Part shown: one piece after another, positions 48,301 to 58,468 of the stretch
Layout of the letters: each line of letters starts with the position of its first letter
How positions within the stretch are numbered: position 1 is the stretch's first letter
DNA from: Prototheca cutis
Taxonomy: Eukaryota > Chlorophyta > Trebouxiophyceae > Chlorellales > Chlorellaceae
Assembly (NCBI GenBank): GCA_002897115.2
Contig: BCIH01000010.1
Coordinates: 554,833 to 618,832, forward strand
Length of the DNA stretch: 64,000 bases
Direction: 5' to 3'
The notes under the pieces: model-generated
Told to the model about the DNA's origin: nothing
Database searches by the model: none
Seen by the model: the letters and a program-made list of their open reading frames with translations, nothing else
Translations under genes and position numbers: made by a program

Positions 48301-48559
48301 CTGGCCCATGCAATCACAGCAGAGTCCCTCAACCCTGGCACCACCATCCCAGCTTGCCTGAAAAAGGCTGCCTTTTGGCCGGTGCATCCGACAAGGACGC
48401 GTAACCCCCTCCGTACAATGTATCAAAGAGATCGCCATCATCTGCAGCATCGGCAACGGGCGCGGCGGCCATAGCAGCCACTGCGCTTGCCGGGCCAGGC
48501 CCCGGTGCCGGCGCAGCGGGTGCCGCCCCGTACAATGCCTCAAATTCCTCGTCCTCCAT
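45397..48559 (-). CDS. FIP1: FIP1-like pre-mRNA 3'-end processing factor
   Basis: Subunit of the cleavage and polyadenylation specificity factor that links poly(A) polymerase to CPSF. Starts MEDEEFEALYGAAPA (48559), a repeated EFEALYG/LFDTLYG motif. Then an acidic exon (GEDSEDDLMITLDENATSY, about 48100) and a Gly/Pro-rich stretch. The Fip1 core is GIDYSDFFNFGMNPRTWKEY (about 47035-47100), matching the family D.SDYFNYG....TW. C-terminal exons: a Pro-rich region with a polyglutamine run (about 46060-46110), then an exon that joins in phase across the intron 45545-45968 to an RS/RD-type tail: EWRRSPRQDRFARSPSPRTR and RPRSRSPKRARHSPTR, stop at 45397. A coding CAG/CTG-type repeat is present. One N at 46267. 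It is flanked on both sides by the 1.8-kb repeats. Confidence 0.9.
46060..46112 (-). repeat. polyglutamine-encoding CAG/CTG tract in FIP1
   Basis: Imperfect CTG/CCT triplet run on the plus strand, read on the minus strand as Q-rich QQQQQEQQRQQQ. Confidence 0.85.
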
Positions 48560-49183
48560 TATATCAATTTGAGGAACAACTATGCAGGCACATGTTTCAT
48601 TGATGAAGGATGCCGCTGTTGTGCTCTCACATCATGTGCTTTGGGGGACAGCCTATCCCCGGCACCGAGGATTTGGCTCTCGGCCCATTTTTAGTGACCG
48701 ACAATCCCTTCCAGGCCCATTCAGGCCCTCCCGTGCGAACATCCCCTTGTGTGACTGCACGATGATGTTTATTCCGCACCAAAATTCCAGTCTCAGAACA
48801 GGGCGGAGCCAGGAAGGAGTGCGTTCGTGGGCAATCGGCCTTCGACGTTCTGGGGCTGCGCAACTGCGGAGGACGAGGCCACCAAACCGCGCGTGTAGGC
48901 CCTTGCAACGCCTGTCAACTCCAGAAATCGAGATGATACAGGATTGAGGGTGCAGATGGGAGTTGCGATTATGTCGGTTTCTCTCTCGGCGGTCCTTGGC
49001 ATTCTTCAAACGCGCCGGCAGCAATCGCCTTAGGGTTCATGCACTGGTTGTGCCCCAGGGCAGGTGCTGTGTGGGCTGATTTCAGAAGAAAATCTCGTCT
49101 TGCACCTCCATATCATCATTCAATTGCCCATTGTTTTGTCGAATCAAGGGGAGTACTGTGCAGACAAAGACAGGTCAATCTAT

Positions 49184-49741
49184 CTAGGGATCAGAATCAA
49201 GTTCAGCAACAGGCAATGTCGTGGCCACCGTTTTCTGGGCCTCTGCAGCTGCATCTGGCCTCACTGTGGTCCTCCGCCTGTACTTCTTGCGACTCAGTTC
49301 CAGCCACCCGATCTTCCGCTTCTTGGATCCAGAGCCTGAGTTGAGAGGCATTTCAGCCCAGAGCCCTTCTTCTAGCTCTGCCACCCACTTGTCGACGGGT
49401 TCCGCGGAGCGGGTGCTTAGCACTCCTCGAATTAATCGAAGAAGGTCATCCTTCGGTGCATGTGGGTCCTCCAGCATGAAACGCTGCACCATGCCGTTGA
49501 TGACAAAGTCTTTCAGGGGGTGGCGAGGGGGAGGGATTGAAGGTCCGGCATCATTCCCACTTGGGGGTGCCGCATTCGGGGTCAGCGAGACCAGCTGGCT
49601 GTCCANAGCAGCNTGCTGGGATCTGGNANCNTGGATNTCNNNTGGTNNNTCCTGNTCAGCNTAGCGGGGATTGNNCNGGCGCTGNCGGCGGCTGTCCCGG
49701 TTGCAGTCCGCCGGCTGGCTCAGATCGGGCCAGTCCTCCAT
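49184..49741 (-). CDS. antisense ORF of repeat copy B (unknown protein)
   Basis: An open minus-strand frame of 185 codons inside repeat B. Visible: SQLVSLTPNAAPPSGNDAG, IPPPRHPLKDFVINGMVQ, FMLEDPHAPKDDLLRLIRG, VDKWVAELEEGLWAEM, and a basic patch SGSKKRKIGW with KKYRRR. Stop at 49184. Its match in copy A is broken by a stop, but the shared frame between diverged copies hints at past coding. The N cluster hides several codons. The frame probably continues upstream (to about 49850) through a reading matching GLASTQDEEKAFFDYGHQ. No known domain. The basic KKRK stretch could be a nuclear-localisation signal. Confidence 0.4.
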   Translation of the reverse strand: MEDWPDLSQPADCNRDSRXQRXXNPRXAXQXXPXXIXXXRSQXAAXDSQLVSLTPNAAPPSGNDAGPSIPPPRHPLKDFVINGMVQRFMLEDPHAPKDDLLRLIRGVLSTRSAEPVDKWVAELEEGLWAEMPLNSGSGSKKRKIGWLELSRKKYRRRTTVRPDAAAEAQKTVATTLPVAELDSDP

Positions 49742-50224
49742 GTACTAGGATTCATCGTCTGGCTGAAGAGCTGTAGTGCCTGGTGCCGGTTGATGTCCAT
49801 AGTCAAAAAACGCCTTCTCCTCATCCTGCGTTGAAGCCGGACCATGGGAATGGATAATGCAGCCCTTGCATCGGACTGGTCGATGCGCCGGCTGTCACAG
49901 GGCCGGGGACAGCTTTCCAGTTGGCACCGAGCCGTCCCCGCACGACGCATTGCTGTCGTGTGAGCACGACCTCGAAGGGAGGGCTGCACTGGCGGCTGCC
50001 CTGGGATGCGCACCGCAGGGGTGGCATTGAGGTTGTCAAGCACGCGCAAGGGGCATGCCTCTGTGATGCGGCGCGGGTCAGAAGAGAAGACACCCACCCA
50101 GACGGTACGCCGGCATCAAGCGCAACAGGTGCTCTAGGCCGGGACGAGGCCGGTGGACGTGATGCCCCGCAGTCGATGGTGGCCCCCATCCAGCGGCAGC
50201 ACTGTGCGCAGCGCAAACAGCAGC

Positions 50225-50425
50225 ACCGCCCGGAACAAGTGCGCCATCCTCGAATGCCAGAGGTGTGGCGTGGTGTGGAACCGCGACGTCAACGCCGCGC
50301 GCAACATCCGCCACCTGGGGGAGAGACTGGTCCTGACCGGCAAAAGACCGCCGCCTTTNGATCGCAAAACCAAGCTCCCCCCCTTGCACGTTCGCCTCCC
50401 GGGCGCTCCACCTGATATGATTTGA
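50225..50425 (+). pseudogene. Fanzor/TnpB-like zinc-ribbon tail in repeat B
   Basis: Reads KCAILECQRCGVVWNRDV and NAARNIRHLGERLVLTGKR, then PPP.DRKTKLPPL, stop at 50425. It has an exact WNRDVNAARNI motif: the RuvC-III Asp and the zinc-ribbon Cys pair of TnpB/Fanzor proteins. An in-frame TAG lies near 50134, and the rest of a nuclease is not recognisable upstream, so the copy looks like an internally deleted element. One N at 50359. Confidence 0.7.
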
Positions 50426-50490
50426 TCACCAATATACTCCGCTGGCTCTGGCCTGCGGAACAGTACCATTGAACGCGTGCTGTGAGGCCA

Positions 50491-50864
50491 GTTTGTTTCT
50501 GGGTAACCCTCGGGGATCTCTTGTGGGGTGCGCCCCAGTTTGTCGGAAATCGTACCCCACCCATTTTTGAAGCCACATCTGACCTGGCGAGTTGCTGCCC
50601 CGATGATCTCGCGGCTTGCTGGGCACATGTGGCATCCTCTTGCTAAGTTTGGTGTTCTTTGTAGTACATGCGACGTGCTTAGGGAGCGCTGCTGCTTCTG
50701 GCTGTGCTGTCTCGGCAAGGGCCTAGGCGCAGTGCCGGGGGAGCAGTACGCCCGAAGATGCATTGATATCAGATCGATCCCGCGCTGCCCGGCTCCCTAG
50801 GCGCTCCGCCCCTGAATCCTCCATGTAGCACGGGTTAGACGTTGGTTGGCATAGCGGACGTGCG
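50491..50864. other. Intergenic region
   Basis: 374 bases between repeat B and the fifth GT14 gene, presumably its promoter. No feature recognised. Confidence 0.4.
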
Positions 50865-52972
50865 ATGTCCGGGCTGCTCCAAGCCTCATCCCGCGCAGCC
50901 TCCTTCTTGAGCCTGCGCCAAGCCGTCCGGGAGGTGGCTGTGAACCCCGATGAGCAGCCTGAGACGCCCGACCAGCGCCACCGGCAGTCCAGTCGCCAGA
51001 GGCCCTGGAGACGTCCTCTGGCGTGCCTGATAGGCACCCTGCTCCTGGGGCTGTGGTGCACTTTCACTGTCGACTCACGGCGGCTGGACCGAGCCAACTT
51101 CACGCTGCGCCAAGCGGCGCGGGCAACGGCCGCAGCCGGTGCCACGCTGGGCAATGCCACCGAAGCCACACCCTTTCTGTCCGGGGCATCTGACTGTGCG
51201 CGTGCACTCTCCATTCCCCAGGTGCGGCTCGTTGCTGAAAGAGAGGTCGGGGGGGGGGATNGTATTTGGGAGGGGGTTACATGAACCCCAGAGCATATGG
51301 GTTTCAGCGAACCACACCACTGAGAGATAGTCGATGGCAGCACGAAACTCCCTGTTCACCCCTGGACGTATTCGTCAGGTGGCGCTTCTTTTCCTGGTCA
51401 AGGGCGAGATTTACCACGAGGTGGTGTGGACGCTGTGGCTCGAGCAGGCGGCTGGGCTAGCACCCGCCGAGAACCTGGCCAGCCCCGGCAATGCATCGCT
51501 GGCAGCCTGCGCCGCCGACGGCGCCTGGCGCAACGCCTCAGCTGCCTCAGGCCTGCACCCCGCTGTAGCTGGCCAGAACCTGTTCACGCTGTACGTCCAC
51601 ACGCACGCCGACTACGGGGGTCCCACGCCCGGCTCCTTGTTCTACGGGGCCGTGCTGCCCCGGGGCCAGCGTGTGGCGACCGCCTGGGGCGGGCACAACC
51701 TCGTCACTGCCACGAAGGCACTGCTGCGTGCTGCGTTGTCCGAGCCCCTCAACACCAAGCTCCTGCTCATCAGCGAGACAACGGTGCCCATCTACAGCCC
51801 ACACCTGCTCTATCGCCAGGTGTGACGTGGGTTCTGTCGGGCTGATGCGGGTGAGGAGATGTGTAGTGACGGCAGAGCCGATTGTCGTTCAGCCGACCAA
51901 CAGCTCTGGACCCATTTGCCCAACAACACGCACAAGGCACATCTTCCTCTTCCCAAACTTGAGTAAGCAACCTTTATGCCAGCTGCTGTCAAGTTCCAAG
52001 AGTGTGCTGAACGCCTGCAACGAGACGGCATGGTACCGAGCAGAGGACCAGCGCTGGACGCCCGAGTTCGAGACGACGGAGCTCAAACTGCACCACTGGC
52101 GCAAGAGCTGGCAGTGGTTTGCGCTGGTACGGCCGCACGCGCAGCTGGTACTGCAGGATACCGCGGTGGAGCACCAGTTTGAGCGCTACTGCCGACCCAC
52201 CTGGGTGCCAGAGTGGAAGACCCACCGCGTCTGCTATTCGGGTGAGAGGGGCAGTGGAGGGGATCTGGTTTGAAGTTTCGTTGTTAATGTGCTGCAAGGT
52301 GCGGCATTCCTGTCCAAAACCACTCTTCTCCCCCCTTCCGGTCGTTTTCCAGATGAACACTACATCCCGACGCTGCTGGCGATGCATGGATTGGACAATG
52401 AGACTGACTGCGAGGGCCTGACGACCCATGCCAATTGGGAGCGGCGGGCGAACAAGTATTCGCCGCACCCGTACGAGTACACGAAATGGGACATTCGGTA
52501 CGGTCTGATCCAGACGCTGCGACGAAGCGCCTGGCCCGGCTGCGCGCATGGCACTGCGCTGAATCTGGCGGCCCGGGCCGGCTTTGCCCCGGCCTGGGCG
52601 ACAGCGCCTGACGATCTGCAGAGCGCCGCACAGGCGGCGGCATCCTTTGCGCCGCTGGCTCGGTACTGCCCGCTCCTGGCACGCAAGTTCATGCCGGAGG
52701 TGGTGCCGCAGCTGCTGGCGCTGCTGCTGCGCTGCCACCCAGGGCTGGCCATGCTGAACTCGGGCGACTGCCACGACCGGCGAGGGCTGTCGCACCAGCT
52801 GGCTTCCGTGGTGCAGCCATGGGCCGGCGCAGCTGCCTTCCTGGCCGCCACTGCACTGCTAGCAGCCTGCTTGAGCGCCGCAGTCAAGGCGCTGGTGGCA
52901 CCGGGAGACGGGGCACGCAAGAGGTGGGTCCAGACCAAGACCTCGGCCGCGCCGCCGGAGGTGGGACCTTGA
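50865..52972 (+). CDS. GT14 (Core-2/I-branching-like) glycosyltransferase 5
   Basis: Dispersed fifth member of the GT14 family, 36 kb from the tandem array. Start MSGLLQASSRAASFLSLRQA, then a membrane anchor (PLACLIGTLLLGLWCTF, about residues 49-65). After an intron: IRQVALLFLVKGEIYHEVVW (about 51370), LFTLYVHTHADYGG (about 51580), ATAWGGHNLVTATKALL, LLISETTVPIYSPHLLYRQ (about 51762), HHWRKSWQWFALVRPHAQL (about 52090), FERYCRPTWVPEW, and DEHYIPTLLAMHG (about 52352). Changes from the tandem copies: SESD is SETT, and a second hydrophobic stretch appears near the C-terminus (WAGAAAFLAATALLAACLSA). It has fewer introns than genes 2-4. The end at 52972 follows PPEVGP. One N at 51261 lies in an intron. 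Confidence 0.85.
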
Positions 52973-53288
52973 GCGCTAGGCGCTTGCTGGAGACTGTCTC
53001 CGAGATGATCATTGTGTCGCATATATACAAATACATACGCTTTCATCGACAAGGGTTTGAAACTGGATATTCGTTCCTCCTCTGTGGGGGCTTGCTCATT
53101 CTTGGCTGCTTGGGTGCCGATCTGCGCTGTGGTTGTGGGCTCCTTGGTCGAACCTCATGACACCCGTTCCCAGCGTCTGTTGAGCTGTGGCGTGAAAGCC
53201 AGCCGCTCGGACTCACATAATGAAATATTGGAAACTGTGTAGAAAGACAAGAACTGAAGAGGTCTTCGAGAGATGTAGGCAGTCCCCG
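52973..53288. other. Intergenic region
   Basis: 316 bases between GT14 gene 5 and the GNAT gene. An in-frame upstream ATG for the latter lies at 53220. No other feature. Confidence 0.4.
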
Positions 53289-54269
53289 ATGTCGATGGCG
53301 TCGCAAGAAGGATACGTCCTGCGGCGGTGCCAGTCGGAGACCGATGGCATGTACAAGCAGATCCTGTCTCTGGAAAAGAAATGTTTCAGCAAAGCGGACT
53401 CGTGGCGAGGTATTGCGTGGGCTGTGCGGCGATGCGCTCTGTCACTGTTGCGATCTGGGCACCGTCACCCACCAGCGGCTGGCGGCTGGGCATGAGGAGT
53501 TGGGCCGTCCAGGCGGCTCCTCGGTTCCCTGTCCCCCGCCAATCCCGATGTACGTATGCTGTTCGTCTCACATCTCAATCCTCCTGCGCTCCCTGATTTA
53601 GGGGACATGGCTGTAGAGTTGAAGCACAGGAACACTTTTATTGTGTGCTTGCTGCGTGACGGCGATCCACACGTGAGCTGGACCATCGGTCTTCCTGCCT
53701 TGGTCCTGCACGACCAGTGTACAGCCTGCGTGCTGTGTTGCAGACAAGGTCTGTCACGATGCTGAGACACAGCCTCCATAATTGGCCCCGGTCGAGCGCA
53801 GGTGCTGGCATACATGCTGTATGGGCTCCGGGGCCTGAACGCCCACATTGCCAGGCTGGCAGTCTGCCCGCAGAACCGACGTCAGGGCCACGCCTCGAGG
53901 CTCCTGCAGCTTGTGCTGACAGAGATCAGGGTCAAACGTCGGGTGGGGGCTGTGACACTGCACGTTGCCGCTACAAACGGCCCTGCACGCGGGCTCTACC
54001 TCAAGCACGGGTTCAAGGACGATGCGTTCCTGGAGGTATGCTGATGCATGTGTTTGAGGGGCGGGGGAGGGAGCAGCATGGCATTGATACCTTTCTGCTT
54101 CCCTGCCAAGAGCAGGATTGGGGTGCATGCACTGGAAACAGGTGGCGAGCGCAGAACCCCTGCGCCGTTCTCGGACCCACCGGCCACCAAGTTTGCCATC
54201 CCTGCCCAAGCCCAGGACTACTATGCGCCCGGCAGGCACGCTTTCAAGATGATCCTGGACTACGACTGA
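53289..54269 (+). CDS. GNAT-family N-acetyltransferase (RimI/NAT-like)
   Basis: Acetyl-CoA dependent N-acetyltransferase. Exons 53289-53409, 53602-53672, 53802-54035 and 54216-54269 join in phase to about 159 residues, a normal single-domain size. Motifs: YKQILSLEKKCFSKADSW (N-terminal RimI-like helix), VLAYMLYG, then the core HIARLAVCPQNRRQGHASRL with the acetyl-CoA loop RRQGHA. VTLHVAATNGPARGLYLKHG and the end DYYAPGRHAFKMILDYD follow. The LHV..TN.PA..LY...GF and YY..G.HA..M pattern is that of ribosomal-protein or N-terminal acetyltransferases. An in-frame ATG at 53220 would extend it by 23 residues. The substrate is unknown. Confidence 0.87.
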
Positions 54270-54488
54270 CTGCAGTAGCGTGATGTGGTGGAAATTTCGT
54301 GCACCGATTTCATTTGTTCAGACCTGTTCTTTGCTTGGAAATTTGTTGGCCCCCAAACTCAACCTGGATCTGCCAGCCGGCCGGCACCTGCCATTTCTTG
54401 GGAAAACGAGCTACGGCAAAATGAAACATGGCATGCTGCCTGCAGTTGACATTGACAGGGATTCCTTCAAATCGATCATAAAGGTTTT

Positions 54489-55048
54489 ATGAATACTTCC
54501 TGGCGGCGTGCGGATACGTTTTCCAATTGCATGGCGTCCACGGAACAGCCCACCGCGCTGGGTGGGGGCCGACCAGAGCTCGCTGAAAGACGGCCGCAGC
54601 CCCACCGATGCAATGCGCGCTTGGAGGATCTGGTGCAGGTACGTATTGGAGCTGGTGTGTCATAAACAGCGTACCCATGCATGACAGCGGACAGCTGGGG
54701 TTGTGCAGCCATGACATGGACCAGGGTGCAAGCAGTCTCGGTTGTCCCCCTACACGGTCTGCAGTCACTGTTTACGTTTGAGTGGTCAGAAAAGGTCGTC
54801 CCTGCCTGGAGCAATTTTCGGCAATGCCTAACTTCGGAGCCGGGGTGAGTGAGGAGGCTTGGCCGCGGGTAGTGTCCAGATGGCAAGTGGTGAGACGCGA
54901 CGGCAGGCAAGTGCAATCAACTCTTCCTTTCCCTGACCTCCCTTGATGCAGCCAAGAGCCAACAGCACCGTACCTTGTCGTCACTGATCCGCAACAGTAC
55001 CTAGACCCTGAAAGCGTGCACAACAAGAAGCGGCATGCAAAGTTGTGA
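54489..55048 (+). CDS. small protein of unknown function
   Basis: Too short and too split for a simple ORF search. Three exons join in phase: 54489 (or ATG 54531)-54638, 54765-54844 and 54952-55048, giving 94 residues from the second ATG or 108 from the first. Sequence features: Pro/Arg-rich N-terminus, LEDLVQSLFTFEWSEKVVP, WSNFRQCLTSEPG, then APYLVVTDPQQYLDPE and a basic end HNKKRHAKL. All three junctions have GT-AG signals and phases that match, which supports a real gene. I do not recognise the family. Confidence 0.55.
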
Positions 55049-55341
55049 CAACTCCATTCTCGATGCGCCCCTGTATTTTTACAGCAATTGAGGACATTTG
55101 AAGCCGTCATAGTTTTCTGTTTCAGTTCCTTGGCAAACGGCTTGGAAGCATACTTTGACGGCTGCCTTTTCTCGATCGTTCTCCGTCAGTTGTGGCCATG
55201 GAGAGATCCAGGGAGACGAGGACTCCGACAAGCGGATTGGGCCGCGATTCTCCGGCGGAACGCGGNGTGGAATCCACAAAGCCGAACGACACTGCTCCTA
55301 AAAGCCGCAGATTCCATTGCCAGATCAAATCCCATTGTCGA

Positions 55342-57899
55342 ATGGGGTGCTGGCATCTGCCATTGTTGCGATTGCAGCAGAGATTTGCGGCAAGGTACCC
55401 CGTACTTTCGGCGAGTGGGTTCCCGGGCCGGCGGCCGCTGCACCTCTCGGCAGCAATGGCTCAGCATGGGTTCAATTCGACCTTTGGGGACCTCCCCGTC
55501 ACCATTTTTGAGATCATGAGCCAGATGGCTGCCAAGCATGGCAGCATTAATCTGGGGCAGGGTTTTCCGGACAACGAGTTGGAGGGCCCGGCCAGCATGA
55601 AGGAAGCGGCGTACAAGTGAGGCACCCCGGTGGATCTGGCGTGCGTGTGAACAGGGTTGCTGCTCGTGGCGCCTGGATCCTCTCCTCCCCTTGCAGCAAG
55701 GCAGTGGAGGTGCANTGGGTCGTGTGCTTGAACCTGGCCCTGGCTTTGCTGGTACAATGCAGGTCTATGCTGAACGACAGCAACCAGTATCCAGCCATGA
55801 TGGGTGTGCCGGAGCTGCGACAGGCCATCGCTCGGCACAGCCAGCACTACGCCCGGCTCCCTGTGGACTGGCAGACCGAGGTGCTGGTCACCAACGGAGG
55901 CACAGAGGCCCTGGCTGCGGCGTTTTTGGGACTGCTGGAACCCGGTGACGAGGCAAGCATGCCTGAAGGGGTGGTTAGCCGGCGGGTGTGGGGATGCTGC
56001 TCGATCGAAGCCTGTGCTCAGGCGCTCACATTCAACTCGGTACACGTGCAGATGTGTGCATCGTGGGAAACATTTACCTTGAAAAAATGCAGGGTGACAG
56101 TGTCTCCCGTGATGTCCCCCGGCCCACCAGGTGGTGGTGTTTGCCCCGCTCTACGACTCGTATGTGCCCATGATTCAGCGGGCCGGTGCTGTGCCCAAGG
56201 TCGTCCAGCTCAGGCCACCCAGCTGGAGCTTTGACGAAGCAGGTGTGAGACCGGTGTGCATGTGGGTGCACACCTGATCTGCAAAGGCCCTCCTCGTGCC
56301 TGGCAGCGTCCGAATTCTCGCAGTGTGTTCACCCGATTCAAAGTTTCTCCCTTTCCTCTTGAAACAGAGCTGAAGGCGGCCTTTACCGACAAGACCAAGC
56401 TTGTCGTCGTCAATAGCCCCCACAACCCCACGGGCAAGGTGCGTCGAGTTGGCTGCAGCGCTGCGCGCTGCAGACGGCGTTGCAGCAGACCAAGGCAGTG
56501 GCCCTTGCTCAGTTGCTCTGTCAGCCCATGATGTTCCCATCACAGGTCCATCCGTACATCTTCCGCAGTCCGTCAACCGGTCCGCCCTCGGCCCCCTCCA
56601 AACAACAGGTGTTCACCGTGCAGGAGCTGGAGTTTATTGCCAGCCTGGTTCTGAAGCACGACGCCTATGCCGTGCTGGACGAGGTGTATGAGCACCTGGT
56701 GTATCCAGGTATGGTGCTTCATGGAGTGATGTTTCAAGTCCCATTCGCACGTCGTCGATCACCTCACCGNTGTGCAATCCCTTTACTCACTCTCACCGCA
56801 GGCACCAAGCACATCTCGTTGCGCAGCCTGCCATCCATGGCAGACCGCTGCGTGCGCATCGGTTCGGCCGGCAAGACGTTTTCCTTTACGGCTTGGAAGG
56901 TGGGCTGGCTCACCGGCCCAGCGCCCATGGTCCGCGCCGTGGCCAAGGCGCACCAGTTCATCGTGTTCACCGTGCCCGCTGCACTGCAAAAGGCTGTGGC
57001 CTTCGGACTGGAGCAGGAGTCGGCCTTTTACGAGGGGTGCGTCTGTCCGTCCATGTGGATGTTGCAAGTGGCATGTGGGTTCCGTGGACAGTGCAAGCAT
57101 CGACCAACGTCTCCTCGGCTGCAACGGGACGCAGGCTGGGCGGGCTGTTTGGCCAGAAGCGGGCTCTGTTGGAGGAGCGTCTGACGGCCATTGGGTTCAC
57201 GGTGAGCGCGTCACAGGATGGTTGCACGGGCGCATCGCGATGCCGCTGCGCTGCAGGTCTCTGTGACCGAGGTCTGCCGGAATGAAGCCCTAAAACCAAG
57301 AGTACTCTCCTCTGTGCAGGTGCTGCCGAGCCAGGGAACGTACTTTATCACCATGGACATCACAGGCGTCCTGCCCGAGGGCAGCACTGAGGACGACGTG
57401 GAGGTGTGTGTGTGCGTGCTTTTGTGCCCTGGGAATTTTTGTCAGGCAGGGGAAGATGGTGCGGGCAATGACGAGGTGAATGTGTGCCGTAGCATTTTGG
57501 TGTTTGCAGCCCACTTGTTCCCTGGCTATCGTGCATAACTCATGACACCCATCCGCTGCTGCACGCAGTTTTGCACGCGCCTGACGGAAGACGGTGGCGT
57601 GACGCTCATCCCGGTCAGCGCCTTCTACAGTGACCGGTACGGCCATTTGCTGTGTGTGTATGTGCACATGTCGTGGTGTAGATCCCCCTTGGGATGGTGG
57701 TGCTTTTTGTGTGTCTGCCTTCTACACCCATGGACACAGTAAAGCAATTCTGCAATCGCCAGGCACAGCTGTCCAACCTGGATCGCCACCACCACACAGG
57801 TCTGCCGCGCCAAAGAATCTGGTCCGTCTCGTGATCTGCAAGACCGATGCCAAGCTGGAGGCTGCACTGGCCAAGCTGGAGAGCTACCTGAAGAAATGA
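55342..57899 (+). CDS. class-I/II PLP aminotransferase (kynurenine/methionine aminotransferase-like)
   Basis: PLP-dependent aminotransferase of the kynurenine-oxoglutarate or methionine aminotransferase type. The ATG at 55342 opens a basic, hydroxylated leader (MGCWHLPLLRLQQRFAARYP), suggesting import into plastid or mitochondrion. The mature start is near MAQHGFNSTFGDLPVTIFE. Motifs: INLGQGFPD, VLVTNGGTEALAAAFLGLL (about 55885), VVNSPHNPTGK (about 56408), AVLDEVYEHLVY (about 56669), GSAGKTFSFTAWKVGW with the PLP lysine (about 56863), LPSQGTYFITMD and NLVRLVICKTD with the carboxylate-binding Arg (about 57820). About ten exons. The intron at 55951-about 56130 has a GC donor (GAC GAG/gcaagc), supported by the joined sequence GDE-VVVFAPLYD. 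Stop at 57899. Exact substrate not predictable. Confidence 0.9.
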
Positions 57900-58468
57900 A
57901 ATGAATTTGTGTGCTTGCAGTGCTGTGACCTCGTTGAGGGCAGATTTTCTTTTGGCTGCACGGAAATGTGCAACGAGTGCGTGCCCTGTTTCTGCTGCAG
58001 TGGAATGCAATGGGTGGAAGGGAAGCTCCCAACACCAACGCCATGGCCAGTTGGAAGGAGTGGCATCACTGCTGTTACACTGCAGGTGATTCACAGACAG
58101 GCCAGCCNAAATGAGCAGCCATGGCCTGTACTGCAAACGCTGCCTTCAATGTCAAGTGCCAGCAATCAAATGGTTTGCGCAGGACAACACAGGGCACCCT
58201 CCCTACTCGAATGGATGACGCGGGAAGGAGGGAAACCTCCCTTCGCCTATCACCACTATTTTCTGGCCGCAGTCTGCATGCGACAGACGGCCGAGCGCCC
58301 TGACCACCGACAATCAGCAGGTGGACGGCGCCGCACCTGCCGCCAGGGGGTGCAGGTGCGCAGCGGAAGGTACGAGCCGTGGGTTTGTCCTTACCCGCAG
58401 AAGCCCTGTACCACACCTGGCATGCCTAGCGTTGTATCCAAGCTGATGCATCCAGGCCCAGTCCGTGC
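57900..58468. other. Convergent intergenic region
   Basis: 569 bases where the aminotransferase (+) and GT7-like (-) genes end. One N at 58108. Open frames have no motif. Confidence 0.4.

Larger units (their letters stand above)
48690..50490 (+). mobile_element. 1.8-kb repeat copy B, Fanzor-associated
   Basis: Second copy of the repeat described at 43030, in direct orientation about 5.7 kb away. Its left edge lies about 130 bases upstream of the FIP1 start codon, so it occupies the promoter of that gene. It retains a better zinc-ribbon tail (about 50225) and a longer antisense frame (49184-49741 and upstream). Bases 49606-49686 contain a dense cluster of N. Confidence 0.7.
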
